NCBI GenBank assembly: GCA_029573235.1 | Contig: JAKQGX010000037.1 | Coordinates: 1 to 64,000 of the forward strand | DNA: 64,000 nucleotides | Reading direction: 5' to 3' | Origin: Bacteroidota bacterium | GTDB taxonomy: Bacteria; Bacteroidota; Bacteroidia; Chitinophagales; Chitinophagaceae | Shown: positions 8,432-16,283 of the stretch, piece by piece | Numbering within the stretch: the stretch's first letter is position 1 | Layout: the number at the start of each line of letters is the position of its first letter | The notes under the pieces: model-generated | Database searches by the model: none | What the model saw: only the letters and a program-made list of their open reading frames with translations | What the model was told of the DNA's origin: nothing | Program-made: the position numbers and the translations under genes

Positions 8432-9058
8432 ATGACCATACAATATGTTTTTGAACTATTAGGTACATCCCTCTTCGCTATCTCCGGTGCTCTTATTGCC
8501 AATGAAGAGTCCAAGCCCGATTGGTTTGGGGTTACGTTTATCGGGTTTGTAACCGCCATCGGTGGGGGTAGCCTCAGAGACATGCTCTTGGGTAGTTATC
8601 CGCTGGTTTGGGTGAGCGATGTTACTTTTTTGTATGCCATTCTCGCGGGTATTTTCTTGTCCAGCATATTTTATTCCTTGTTGCTGCGACTGCCCAAAAC
8701 ATTACTGTTGTTCGATACACTCGGAATTGCCCTGTTTACCATATTAGGTACGGAGAAGGCATTGGGTTTTGGTATTCATCCTGTCGTAGCTTCTATGATG
8801 GGCATGTTTTCAGCGGTTATGGGAGGTGTTATCCGAGATGTACTCACCAACCGTGTGCCGGTACTTTTTCAAAAAGAAGTATATGCCACTGCTTGCCTGG
8901 CCGGTGGGCTGCTCTTCGTATGGTTGGAACACCTCGGGCTCAACAGAGATTATAATTTTATCTTGTCCGGCAGCTTGATTGTTGCCATTCGCATCATTGC
9001 CGTCAATTATGGATTGAGTCTTCCGAAATTTATCCGTGAACAGCCTTCAAAAAAATAG
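8432..9058 (+). CDS. TRIC/UPF0126 family membrane channel
   Basis: 208 residues, seven hydrophobic segments formed by two repeated three-helix units. The family hallmarks are both present: GGGSLRDMLLG (about 44-54) and GGVIRDVL (about 130-137), the re-entrant GGGxxRD motifs that line the pore of prokaryotic trimeric intracellular cation channels (YadS/YicG). Likely an inner-membrane cation or small-solute channel. Single gene between two minus-strand units. Confidence 0.93.
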   Translation: MTIQYVFELLGTSLFAISGALIANEESKPDWFGVTFIGFVTAIGGGSLRDMLLGSYPLVWVSDVTFLYAILAGIFLSSIFYSLLLRLPKTLLLFDTLGIALFTILGTEKALGFGIHPVVASMMGMFSAVMGGVIRDVLTNRVPVLFQKEVYATACLAGGLLFVWLEHLGLNRDYNFILSGSLIVAIRIIAVNYGLSLPKFIREQPSKK

Positions 9059-9089
9059 CTTCCTTCTTGTGACAACACCACAAAAAAAA

Positions 9090-9110
9090 CTCAACAATAA
9101 TCATGTTGAG
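9090..9110 (-). terminator. Probable terminator of the isomerase gene
   Basis: CTCAAC (9090-9095) and GTTGAG (9105-9110) form a 6-bp stem; on the minus strand it is followed by eight T residues, as expected for the end of the gene at 9141-10124. The stem is short. Confidence 0.55.
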
Positions 9111-9140
9111 GTAAAAAATGGATGGGAAAAATTATTGGTG

Positions 9141-10124
9141 TTAAACCTTGGCTAATGACCCTTTTAAGAAGTCGATTACCTTTACTTCCATATCATCCAC
9201 TTCTCTGGCGGCAGCTAAATATACCGATACCCAATCGGTGAGATGAATGATGTAAAAGGCTCTTTCGAAATAGGTTTTACCCTTCGACCAAAGCTCTGTA
9301 ATAGAAGTTGTGTATTTTTTGATGATGGTTTTGTTCAGTTCAATGCGAGCCTGTGTTCTTTTATAATCTTCCTGGTTTCGGATAAAGATAACGGCTTTGG
9401 TATTGTCTTTTTCGCGCCAGCCCACCAGTTCATTGTGGTTCATTTCCGGAACAATGTGATGCCAGCAAAGCATTTTGCTATTCTCATTTATTTGCTGACG
9501 AAAGCGTACGGCAACCCCTTCAAATTCGGGAGCTGCATACAAGATGGGAGTTTTTCCAATCAGTTTTTTGGCTAAGGCTTTTGCTTGTTTTTGAATGTCT
9601 TTAATATCCGTTTCGATGAGCTTAATGGCAGCGTTTATTTCTTTTTTAAAATCCGTTTTCAACAAACCGAAATGATCGAATACAAATAAGCTTTGCACCA
9701 ATGAGTATCCCAAGCAAGAACGTGGTGGCATGCCTCCCGGCACCAAGATGCAATCAAAACCCTTCTTTTGAGCAATAGCAGCTACTTGCCCACCGGAGGT
9801 AACACATACAACAGTGGCGCCCGACTTGATGGCTTGATTCATCGCCATCAGGGTTTCTTCGGTATTGCCGGAGTAGGAGGAAACAATCACCAGTGTGTCT
9901 TTACCCACAAAGGCAGGAAGGTGATAGTCTTTATTTACCAAAAAAGGAATGGACAGCTTGTCGAAGACATAGTTTTGAATGATGGAACCGCCGATGCCAC
10001 TGCCGCCCAGTCCGGTAAGAAGGACATTACTAAACGTACGCTTTGCCGTTTTAAACGTATAACTTTGACCGATTTGGAGGGCTTCGCGTAATTGATTAGG
10101 AAAGGCAGCAACAAGTTGTTTCAT
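9141..10124 (-). CDS. Bifunctional phosphoglucose/phosphomannose isomerase
   Basis: 327 residues; the SIS-fold N-terminal domain has LLTGLGGSGIGGS and the sugar-phosphate motif IVSSYSGNTEETL, and a bact-PGI_C domain follows (PEMNHNELVGW). This is the pattern of the archaeal/bacterial bifunctional enzymes that interconvert fructose-6-P with glucose-6-P and mannose-6-P in the cytoplasm. The ATG at 10124 was chosen because an in-frame start at 10154 would overlap the divergent yraN start. Own terminator downstream. Confidence 0.9.
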   Translation of the reverse strand: MKQLVAAFPNQLREALQIGQSYTFKTAKRTFSNVLLTGLGGSGIGGSIIQNYVFDKLSIPFLVNKDYHLPAFVGKDTLVIVSSYSGNTEETLMAMNQAIKSGATVVCVTSGGQVAAIAQKKGFDCILVPGGMPPRSCLGYSLVQSLFVFDHFGLLKTDFKKEINAAIKLIETDIKDIQKQAKALAKKLIGKTPILYAAPEFEGVAVRFRQQINENSKMLCWHHIVPEMNHNELVGWREKDNTKAVIFIRNQEDYKRTQARIELNKTIIKKYTTSITELWSKGKTYFERAFYIIHLTDWVSVYLAAAREVDDMEVKVIDFLKGSLAKV

Positions 10125-10146
10125 TAGATTGTTATAAAGTAAATTA

Positions 10147-10503
10147 ATGAGCAAACATAAACAAACAGGTGCAAAAGGTGAACAAATTGCTGTGGACTTT
10201 TTAAAAAAGCAACAGTATGAAATTCGCTATACCAACTGGTATTCGGGCAAAAAAGAAGTGGACATCATCGCCACCCTTGGAGATTTGCTTGTTTTTGTAG
10301 AAGTGAAAACACGCTACGATTACACCTTCGGTTTTCCGGAAGAATCTGTAACTCCTCAAAAACAGCAGTACTTGAAAAGCGCAGCCGATGCCTTTTTGGA
10401 AGAGCACCCTACCTATACCCACTTGCGATTTGATATTATCAGCATCATCCTACAAGGTGATACGGTAAAAGAAATCAAACATTTCGAAGACGCTTTTTTC
10501 TAA
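10147..10503 (+). CDS. YraN family (UPF0102) endonuclease-like protein
   Basis: 118 residues with the restriction-nuclease-like fold of UPF0102: GAKGEQIAVDFLKKQ at the N-terminus, then the catalytic pattern E-V-D-I-I (KKEVDIIATLGD), VFVEVKTR (ExK) and the C-terminal sheet. YraN/UPF0102 proteins are commonly linked to Holliday-junction or DNA-processing activity but are poorly characterised. The starts of this gene and the isomerase are only 22 bp apart and divergent. Confidence 0.92.
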   Translation: MSKHKQTGAKGEQIAVDFLKKQQYEIRYTNWYSGKKEVDIIATLGDLLVFVEVKTRYDYTFGFPEESVTPQKQQYLKSAADAFLEEHPTYTHLRFDIISIILQGDTVKEIKHFEDAFF

Positions 10504-10606
10504 GTAGGATAACCCTTTATCAACATCACTATGGAAAAGGATAATAAATGCGCAACTTCAACGTTTCGTATTACGTTGTAGTCAATTTTTATTCTTTTAT
10601 TTTCAA

Positions 10607-10614
10607 TAGGTTTG
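10607..10614 (+). promoter_or_regulatory. -7 box of the DUF3347/TonB receptor operon
   Basis: TAGGTTTG matches TAnnTTTG, 15 bp before the ATG at 10630. A TTG codon in frame at 10612 overlaps this box and is therefore an unlikely start. Confidence 0.6.
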
Positions 10615-10629
10615 CACAAAAATTTTACG

Positions 10630-11226
10630 ATGTCACGTATTGTCTATTCCATCTTACTTTGTTCCGGCGTACTCTTTAGCGCTTGCGGCAACGAAAGCAC
10701 TACTAACAACACTGCTGAAACAACAACAGAAGAAACCTCGCTGCCACCTACGACACCTGCCGAGAAACCACAAAGCAATTTGGGCGAAGCAGGCACCGAA
10801 AAATTGATGCAAACATTGCAACAATATTATGCATTAAAAGACGCTTTGGTAGCTTCGGACGCTGCTCAAACAACAACGGTTGCTACGGCATTCATTACTA
10901 CAGTCGAAGGATTGGAACAAGCCCTAAACGACCCCAAGCATGCCTTGTCTGCATCTCTAACAACACTCAAAACTGAAGCAAAAGCGATCGTGGCTGCCAA
11001 AGATGATGTAGAAAAACAACGTATTCCTTTTGAAAAAGTATCCGATGCGATGTATCAACTGGTTTCAGATGCAGCCTTAAAACATGTCGGTATCTATCGC
11101 CAGTACTGCCCCATGGCATTTAATGACAAAGGCGCTTATTGGCTGAGCCATGAAGAGCACATTCGCAATCCTTATTTTGGCAAAAAGATGCTCACTTGCG
11201 GTGAAGTAACCGATACCCTACAATAA
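10630..11226 (+). CDS. DUF3347 domain lipoprotein
   Basis: 198 residues from the ATG at 10630. A lipobox (LFSAC, Cys at residue 19) marks it as a lipoprotein, followed by a Thr/Pro-rich linker. The DUF3347 domain spans about 55-195 and ends with the typical motif series: QYCPMAFNDKGAYW, then LSHEEHIRNPYFGKKML and CGEV. In Bacteroidota such domains occur in copper-handling efflux adaptor proteins (CusB-like) and near heavy-metal genes, with the Cys/Met/His residues as plausible metal ligands; that role is inference here. The TonB-dependent receptor starts 3 bp after its stop, so they form one operon. Confidence 0.87.
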   Translation: MSRIVYSILLCSGVLFSACGNESTTNNTAETTTEETSLPPTTPAEKPQSNLGEAGTEKLMQTLQQYYALKDALVASDAAQTTTVATAFITTVEGLEQALNDPKHALSASLTTLKTEAKAIVAAKDDVEKQRIPFEKVSDAMYQLVSDAALKHVGIYRQYCPMAFNDKGAYWLSHEEHIRNPYFGKKMLTCGEVTDTLQ

Positions 11227-11229
11227 TTT

Positions 11230-13584
11230 ATGAGATACCTACCTACGACCTTGATGCTGCTCTTACTGTTTGTTACTGCTACGGTTTCGGCGCAAAAAAA
11301 AGTTACACTCAGCGGTTATATTAGAGATGCACAATCCGGCGAAAGCCTTATCAGTGCCAATGTTTACATCAAAGAACTAAACCTTGCTGTACAAACCAAC
11401 ACCTATGGTTTTTACTCAGTGAGTATGCCACAGGGTAGCTATACAGTACTCTATAACTACACCGGATATGCGAATATAGAAGAGCCGATGCAGATGATAG
11501 AAAGCCGTACGTATAATGCCGAACTGAGAAGTATCACCACCTTTGAAGAGATAGAAGTAAAAGCCCATAAAGAACAAGATAATGTCCAATCTACCGACAT
11601 GGGAACGGTGGCTCTTTCGGTAAATGATATTAAGAAATTGCCCGTTGTCTTTGGCGAAGTAGATATCTTGAAAGCCCTGCAACTCATGCCGGGGGTGCAG
11701 TCTTCGGGAGAAGGGAACTCCGGTTTTTATGTACGCGGTGGCGGGCCGGATCAAAACCTCATATTGCTGGATGATGCAGTGGTGTACAACCCCGGTCATC
11801 TTTTCGGATTCTTTTCTGTATTTAATTCGGATGCAGTAAAAAATATCACACTGATAAAAGGAAGTATGCCATCTCAATACGGCGGACGGCTCTCATCCGT
11901 GGTAGATGTAACCATGAACGAAGGCAACACCAAAGAGTATCATGCGAAAGGAGGTATTGGGCTTATCGCTTCTCGCCTCACGTTAGAAGGTCCCATAAAA
12001 AAAGAGAAAGGATCCTTTATGCTCTCCGGTAGAAGAACGTATATAGATGTATTGATGAAACCCTTTGCCCAAGGCAGTTTATCCGGTTCGGGATACTTTT
12101 TTTATGATGCCAATTTAAAAGCCAATTATACCCTTGGCAAAAAAGATCGATTATACCTTAGTGGCTATTTTGGTAGGGATAAGTTTACGTTCAAAAGCAG
12201 CGCAGGCAACTTTAATGCAAACATCCCTTGGGGTAATGCAACAGCGACCCTTCGTTGGAATCATTTATTCAACGACCGGCTTTTCATGAACGCTTCTGCC
12301 ATTTACAACGATTATCATTTTGAATTTGGCGGCAAACAAAGTGATTTTGCTATACGAATGGCGTCCGGTATTAGGGATTGGAATGGCAAAGTAGATTTTG
12401 ACTATTACGCCGGCAATAACCATCATATCAAAACAGGTATCAACTATACACATCATAAGTTTATCCCCAATCAAGTATCGGGCAATAGTGGCGAGCTGGA
12501 ATTTAAGCCCAACAATAGTTTGATACGTTATGCCCACGAAGCGGGTGTGTATGTAGGTGATGAATTTGAAGTAGCTGGTTTTATGAAAGTGAATGCCGGT
12601 TTACGCTATTCTTATTTTGCTCAAACAGGTCCGTACAAGCAGTACAAGTATAACCTTAACGAAGAAAAAATAGACAGTACCCAATTCGGCTCCGGCGCCA
12701 TTGTGAAAACATACGGCGGATGGGAACCCCGATTGAACCTGCGTTTCGAACTCAATGAAAATGCTTCTGTCAAATCCAGCGTCGTAAAATCGTACCAATA
12801 CATCCACCTCATCACCAACAACGGTACAACCCTACCCACCGACCTTTGGGTGCCCAGCACGTATTACGTACAACCGCAGTCGGCTTGGCAATATTCTTTA
12901 GGTTATTTCCAAAATCTGTTTAACAACTCGTATGTAACCAGTGTTGAGGTCTATTATAAAAAGATGAAACACCAAATTGAATACCGTCAAGGCTATACAC
13001 CCACCAACATTACCAGAGACCAAGAATTGGATTTTGTTTTTGGAAATGGAGAAGCCTACGGCGCAGAATTTTTTATCAATAAAACCAAAGGGAAATTTAC
13101 CGGATGGATTGGCTATACACTGTCGTGGACGTATCGCACCTTCCCGAAATTAAACAACGGCGAAAGATACCCCGCAAAGTACGACCGTCGCCACGACCTA
13201 TCGGTAGTACTTACCTATGAGCATAGCAAGAAGTGGACATTCTCCGGTGTCTTTGTATATGGCTCCGGCAATGCCATCACCTTGCCCACCAGTTATTATT
13301 TTATCGAACAACAATTGGTACCGGAATACAGCAAACTCAATGCCTATCGCTTGTTTGCCTATCATCGCCTCGACTTAGGAGCTACCTACACCCCAAAACC
13401 AGAAAAAAAGAAAGGACTACGGGGCAGTTGGACCTTTTCTATCTACAATGTGTATAGCCGTCAGAATCCCTATTTCTTGTACGTGGACTCTCGCGGAAAT
13501 ACATCACAAGGTTTAGAAATGTCGGTAAAGCAAGTATCTATTTTTCCGATACTGCCGAGCATAACGTATAATTTTGCTTTATAA
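11230..13584 (+). CDS. TonB-dependent receptor with carboxypeptidase-regulatory domain
   Basis: 784 residues. Signal peptide 1-21 (cut after VSAQ), CarboxypepD_reg-like domain about 25-110 (GYIRDAQSGESLISANVYI), plug domain about 130-235 (FYVRGGGPDQNLILLDDAVV, MPSQYGGRLSSVVDV), then a 22-strand barrel to the C-terminal aromatic/hydrophobic end. It imports a ligand across the outer membrane using TonB-ExbBD energy. Tandem with the DUF3347 lipoprotein, so a metal or metal-chelate substrate is a reasonable guess only. Confidence 0.93.
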   Translation: MRYLPTTLMLLLLFVTATVSAQKKVTLSGYIRDAQSGESLISANVYIKELNLAVQTNTYGFYSVSMPQGSYTVLYNYTGYANIEEPMQMIESRTYNAELRSITTFEEIEVKAHKEQDNVQSTDMGTVALSVNDIKKLPVVFGEVDILKALQLMPGVQSSGEGNSGFYVRGGGPDQNLILLDDAVVYNPGHLFGFFSVFNSDAVKNITLIKGSMPSQYGGRLSSVVDVTMNEGNTKEYHAKGGIGLIASRLTLEGPIKKEKGSFMLSGRRTYIDVLMKPFAQGSLSGSGYFFYDANLKANYTLGKKDRLYLSGYFGRDKFTFKSSAGNFNANIPWGNATATLRWNHLFNDRLFMNASAIYNDYHFEFGGKQSDFAIRMASGIRDWNGKVDFDYYAGNNHHIKTGINYTHHKFIPNQVSGNSGELEFKPNNSLIRYAHEAGVYVGDEFEVAGFMKVNAGLRYSYFAQTGPYKQYKYNLNEEKIDSTQFGSGAIVKTYGGWEPRLNLRFELNENASVKSSVVKSYQYIHLITNNGTTLPTDLWVPSTYYVQPQSAWQYSLGYFQNLFNNSYVTSVEVYYKKMKHQIEYRQGYTPTNITRDQELDFVFGNGEAYGAEFFINKTKGKFTGWIGYTLSWTYRTFPKLNNGERYPAKYDRRHDLSVVLTYEHSKKWTFSGVFVYGSGNAITLPTSYYFIEQQLVPEYSKLNAYRLFAYHRLDLGATYTPKPEKKKGLRGSWTFSIYNVYSRQNPYFLYVDSRGNTSQGLEMSVKQVSIFPILPSITYNFAL

Positions 13585-13611
13585 GAAAAAGGATGTTCAG
13601 AAAAAAAGAGG

Positions 13612-13717
13612 AAAAAAAAAAGCAGAGTCTAGAAAAACTCTGCAAAAAATCCAACCTCTAAATAGTTTCCATAGTGATAGGATTTATCTTTTGTTAGGAG
13701 TAAATAGGTGAACTATC
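13612..13717 (-). ncRNA. Candidate small RNA of about 105 nt
   Basis: On the minus strand a perfect -7 box TATCTTTG (13724-13731), with TTTTG 15 nt upstream of it, is followed about 95 nt later by an intrinsic terminator (stem 13637-13643/13622-13628 followed by nine T). The stretch between has no reading frame longer than a few codons (an ATG is followed by a stop after three more codons). This is the layout of an independent small RNA. The region 13585-13930 holds no convincing gene on either strand. Confidence 0.5.
13622..13643 (-). terminator. Intrinsic terminator of the candidate small RNA
   Basis: GCAGAGT (13622-13628) pairs with ACTCTGC (13637-13643), loop 8 nt. On the minus strand it is followed by nine T residues, so it is oriented to end minus-strand transcripts; no minus-strand protein gene lies upstream for several kb, which is why a small RNA is proposed. 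Confidence 0.7.
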
Positions 13718-13723
13718 TTGACA

Positions 13724-13731
13724 CAAAGATA
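13724..13731 (-). promoter_or_regulatory. -7 box of the candidate small RNA, within an inverted repeat
   Basis: Minus strand TATCTTTG. The box overlaps CTATCTT (13713-13719) / AAGATAG (13726-13732), an inverted repeat that spans the predicted transcription start. Confidence 0.5.
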
Positions 13732-13775
13732 GGGTGCAGTTTGGGTCAAAATGATACGTATAAACACGTATTTTA

Positions 13776-13795
13776 TTATCCGTGCTAGTACGGAT
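13776..13795. repeat. Near-palindrome shared with 55067-55083
   Basis: ATCCGT (13778-13783) and ACGGAT (13790-13795) flank GCTAGT. The 17 bases 13776-13792 match 55067-55083 at 16 positions; both lie in intergenic DNA. Function unknown. Confidence 0.4.
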
Positions 13796-13930
13796 GAAAA
13801 ATGCAAAAGCAATAAATACGCTTACAAAAAATGCATCGTCAACCACTGCTAACAAGTACAGAACATCTATTAACACAGCCACTCACAAAGGTCTTTCGCG
13901 GACTACTATTTTTTTATTAAAACTACTACC

Positions 13931-15139
13931 TTGAAAATAGCAATTATTGGTGCCGGAGCAGCCGGATGTTTTGCTGCTGCTAATATTCCAAAAAGGAATG
14001 ATAGAGAAGTAGTCGTATTTGAGAAGGCGGCAAAAGCATTGCAGAAAGTAAAAATTTCCGGTGGTGGGCGATGCAATGTCACCCATCAGTTATTTGATGT
14101 AAAAGAATTGCTACAGAAATACCCTCGAGGAAAAAACTTCTTAAAGAAAACCCTACATTCATTTTCACCTGCGGAAACTTTACAATGGTTTGCCGCAAAA
14201 GGCGTATCCATCAAAGCGGAAGCCGATGGCAGAATGTTTCCGGATACCGACGATTCGCAAACAATTATCGATTGCTTATGGACTGCAATGCGGCAAAACG
14301 GAGTCACAGTTCAGTTTCAAAAATCATTGCAGCGTATAGAGAAAGTAAAAGAACAATGGTATTTATCTTTTGCTGATGGCAGCCAATATATTGCTGACAA
14401 GGTGCTGATAGCTTGTGGTGGTTACCCTAAAGAAGAACAATACCATTGGTTGCGTTCTTTAGGGCACACTATTCATGCGCCGGTACCTTCTTTATTCACG
14501 TTCAATCTTCCCCATCATCCTATCACCGCGCTTATGGGGCTCAGCGTATCCAATGCTCAAGTAAAAATTGGTTCGACTAAAATTGTAGAGCAAGGTCCGA
14601 TACTGATTACCCACTGGGGACTCAGCGGACCGGCTATATTGCGTGCATCCGCTTGGGGAGCGCAAGAAATTCATCAACTCCAATACCAATTTACGGCACG
14701 TATCAATTGGCTGGGCACTACTACCGACCACGAGCTTTCCACTTGGATTCAAGACAAGCGGCAATATGAAGGTAGCCGATTTATTCATGAACGAAACGAC
14801 TGGGGATTGCCCAAACGGCTGTGGGAATACCTAATGGACGAAGCAGGTATTGCCGATAACACAAAATGGGGTGAACTCAAATCAAGCAATCAACACAAAC
14901 TGATAGAGCTGCTCTTACGACATAACTATAATGTTTCGGGCAAAACCACACACAAAGATGAATTTGTAACTTGTGGTGGTGTAGCTACCAATGAAATAAA
15001 TCCGGAAACGATGGAGAGCAAACTAGCACCGGGTCTATACTTTGCAGGCGAAATATTGCATGTAGATGGCATTACCGGAGGTTTTAATTTTCAACATGCT
15101 TGGAGTAGTGGTTTTTTGTTCGCTAAAAATTTTCAATAA
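13931..15139 (+). CDS. BaiN/HI0933-family FAD-dependent flavoprotein
   Basis: 402 residues. N-terminal FAD-binding Rossmann motif IIGAGAAGCFAAANI (4-18), then the family signature KISGGGRCNVTH (about 43-54), PDTDDSQTI, and the C-terminal TGGFNFQHAWSSGF that contacts FAD. This is the YhiN/HI0933/BaiN family, NAD(P)/FAD oxidoreductases; one member acts in bile acid 7-dehydroxylation, the physiological role in most bacteria is unknown. The reading frame starts at a TTG (13931); the Rossmann motif begins at once after it and no upstream ATG fits, so a TTG start is real or the start has mutated. Confidence 0.92.
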   Translation: MKIAIIGAGAAGCFAAANIPKRNDREVVVFEKAAKALQKVKISGGGRCNVTHQLFDVKELLQKYPRGKNFLKKTLHSFSPAETLQWFAAKGVSIKAEADGRMFPDTDDSQTIIDCLWTAMRQNGVTVQFQKSLQRIEKVKEQWYLSFADGSQYIADKVLIACGGYPKEEQYHWLRSLGHTIHAPVPSLFTFNLPHHPITALMGLSVSNAQVKIGSTKIVEQGPILITHWGLSGPAILRASAWGAQEIHQLQYQFTARINWLGTTTDHELSTWIQDKRQYEGSRFIHERNDWGLPKRLWEYLMDEAGIADNTKWGELKSSNQHKLIELLLRHNYNVSGKTTHKDEFVTCGGVATNEINPETMESKLAPGLYFAGEILHVDGITGGFNFQHAWSSGFLFAKNFQ

Positions 15140-15239
15140 CTCCTTTTAGTACCCACAGATATTTACAACAATAAACACCGTATGTTTTCGCAATTATTTC
15201 TTCCCCGATAACGAGGATTCAGAGCACCATAAAAGAAGA

Positions 15240-15602
15240 TTACCAATGACGGCGAATACGTTGACGGGGTGGCATCACCTTATACCGACGAGGATAATAA
15301 TGGTGTACCCGAACCTGGTGGCGTGGTCCATCGTGATAAGCTTCTCCACGATGCCACCTTCTACCACGGTAACGATAGTCATGGGAGTAATATGGTGCAT
15401 CGTGCCTACGGTAATGGTTATGATGATGGTGACGTTGACGACGGTTGTAATACCGTTCTTGTCCGTAATACGGTTGCTCGTTACGCCCTTCTATATTCAC
15501 TTCTTCATAGGGTGATTGCACCCAGACTTGTTGCGCATGTGCTTTAGCATTTGTAGCCAAAACAATTACTACGACAACTATCCCATAAATAACTTGCTTC
15601 AT
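15240..15602 (-). CDS. Secreted His/Arg/Tyr-rich small protein
   Basis: 120 residues from the ATG at 15602. Residues 1-24 are a signal peptide (hydrophobic VVVVIVLATN, cut near AHAQ). The mature part is extremely rich in His, Arg and Tyr, with runs such as RRQRHHHHNHYRRH and RVHHYYPRRYK, and almost no hydrophobic core, so it is probably disordered, very basic, and able to bind metals or anionic polymers. No family recognised. A composition-biased artefact is possible, but the clean signal peptide argues for a real gene. Confidence 0.7.
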   Translation of the reverse strand: MKQVIYGIVVVVIVLATNAKAHAQQVWVQSPYEEVNIEGRNEQPYYGQERYYNRRQRHHHHNHYRRHDAPYYSHDYRYRGRRWHRGEAYHDGPRHQVRVHHYYPRRYKVMPPRQRIRRHW

Positions 15603-15688
15603 AACCCAAATATTTTTTGAAGTGAACGAATAGTCTGTACGTTTCAAATACTTTGCCAAAACAAAAGGAATCCATTTATTTTGTGAAG

Positions 15689-16126
15689 ATGAGCCCCAAG
15701 GAAGCAATCATAGAAAAACTCTCCAAATTCCGATTGGTGGATAAGTATCTTTCCTTTCATGAAATTATGCCCGGCACCTTTCATGCCGATAAGCAGCAGC
15801 AACTCATCGTTTCCGATATATTAGACAATTGCGCTAAAGAGCTTATTTACCTCTATAAAGAAGCTAAAAAAAATCCCTTAAAATCGCATTTAAAAAAGGT
15901 CATCTTTTTGCACATGGAGCTCATCACCCATTCTGTGCTTGATACCGCCAATAAGGAGTTTGCCTTTCGACTCTGTTGGTTTTTAGCCGAAAAAACCGCT
16001 ACTCATTTGCCCAAACAAACTGCGAAAAAATACTGGGGATATTGGCAAGTAGAAAAAAATGAAGTGCGTACTGTGATGTATCGGAAACCACAAACCAAGA
16101 TGGGTAGCAGTAAAAAAACACATTAA
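15689..16126 (+). CDS. Hypothetical cytoplasmic protein, DUF4844-like
   Basis: 145 residues from the ATG at 15689; a TTG in frame at 15653 would extend it by 12 residues and is less likely. Mostly alpha-helical and soluble, with a basic C-terminus (PQTKMGSSKKTH). The segment LDTANKEFAFRLCWFLAE resembles the C-terminal motif of small DUF4844 proteins of Bacteroidota, but I cannot confirm membership. No neighbour suggests a function. Confidence 0.6.
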   Translation: MSPKEAIIEKLSKFRLVDKYLSFHEIMPGTFHADKQQQLIVSDILDNCAKELIYLYKEAKKNPLKSHLKKVIFLHMELITHSVLDTANKEFAFRLCWFLAEKTATHLPKQTAKKYWGYWQVEKNEVRTVMYRKPQTKMGSSKKTH

Positions 16127-16248
16127 TAATACTGATGTAACCCTTGTCGGCTTCTATTTGAAATACGGAAACTTTTTTTGTAGGACAGAAAGCTAACATT
16201 GATATTTATATGTATGATTACAGTCAATGGCAGTTAGATGGGTATCCT

Positions 16249-16256
16249 TATCTTTG
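16249..16256 (+). promoter_or_regulatory. -7 box of the aldehyde dehydrogenase gene
   Basis: TATCTTTG, perfect TAnnTTTG match, 27 bp before the ATG at 16284. It rules out an in-frame start at 16227, which lies upstream of the box. Confidence 0.6.
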
Positions 16257-16283
16257 CCTGATTTTTCTAAAAAAGAATATTGT

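Noticed and set aside
13694-13882. A 62-codon minus-strand frame with hydrophobic residues
   Set aside because: It overlaps the promoter of the candidate small RNA, has no start context, and shows no conserved motif; chance frame in AT-rich DNA.
15240-15547. Plus-strand frames opposite the His-rich gene (15246-15515, 15269-15547)
   Set aside because: They lack a signal or motif, whereas the minus-strand frame has a clear signal peptide directly after an ATG.
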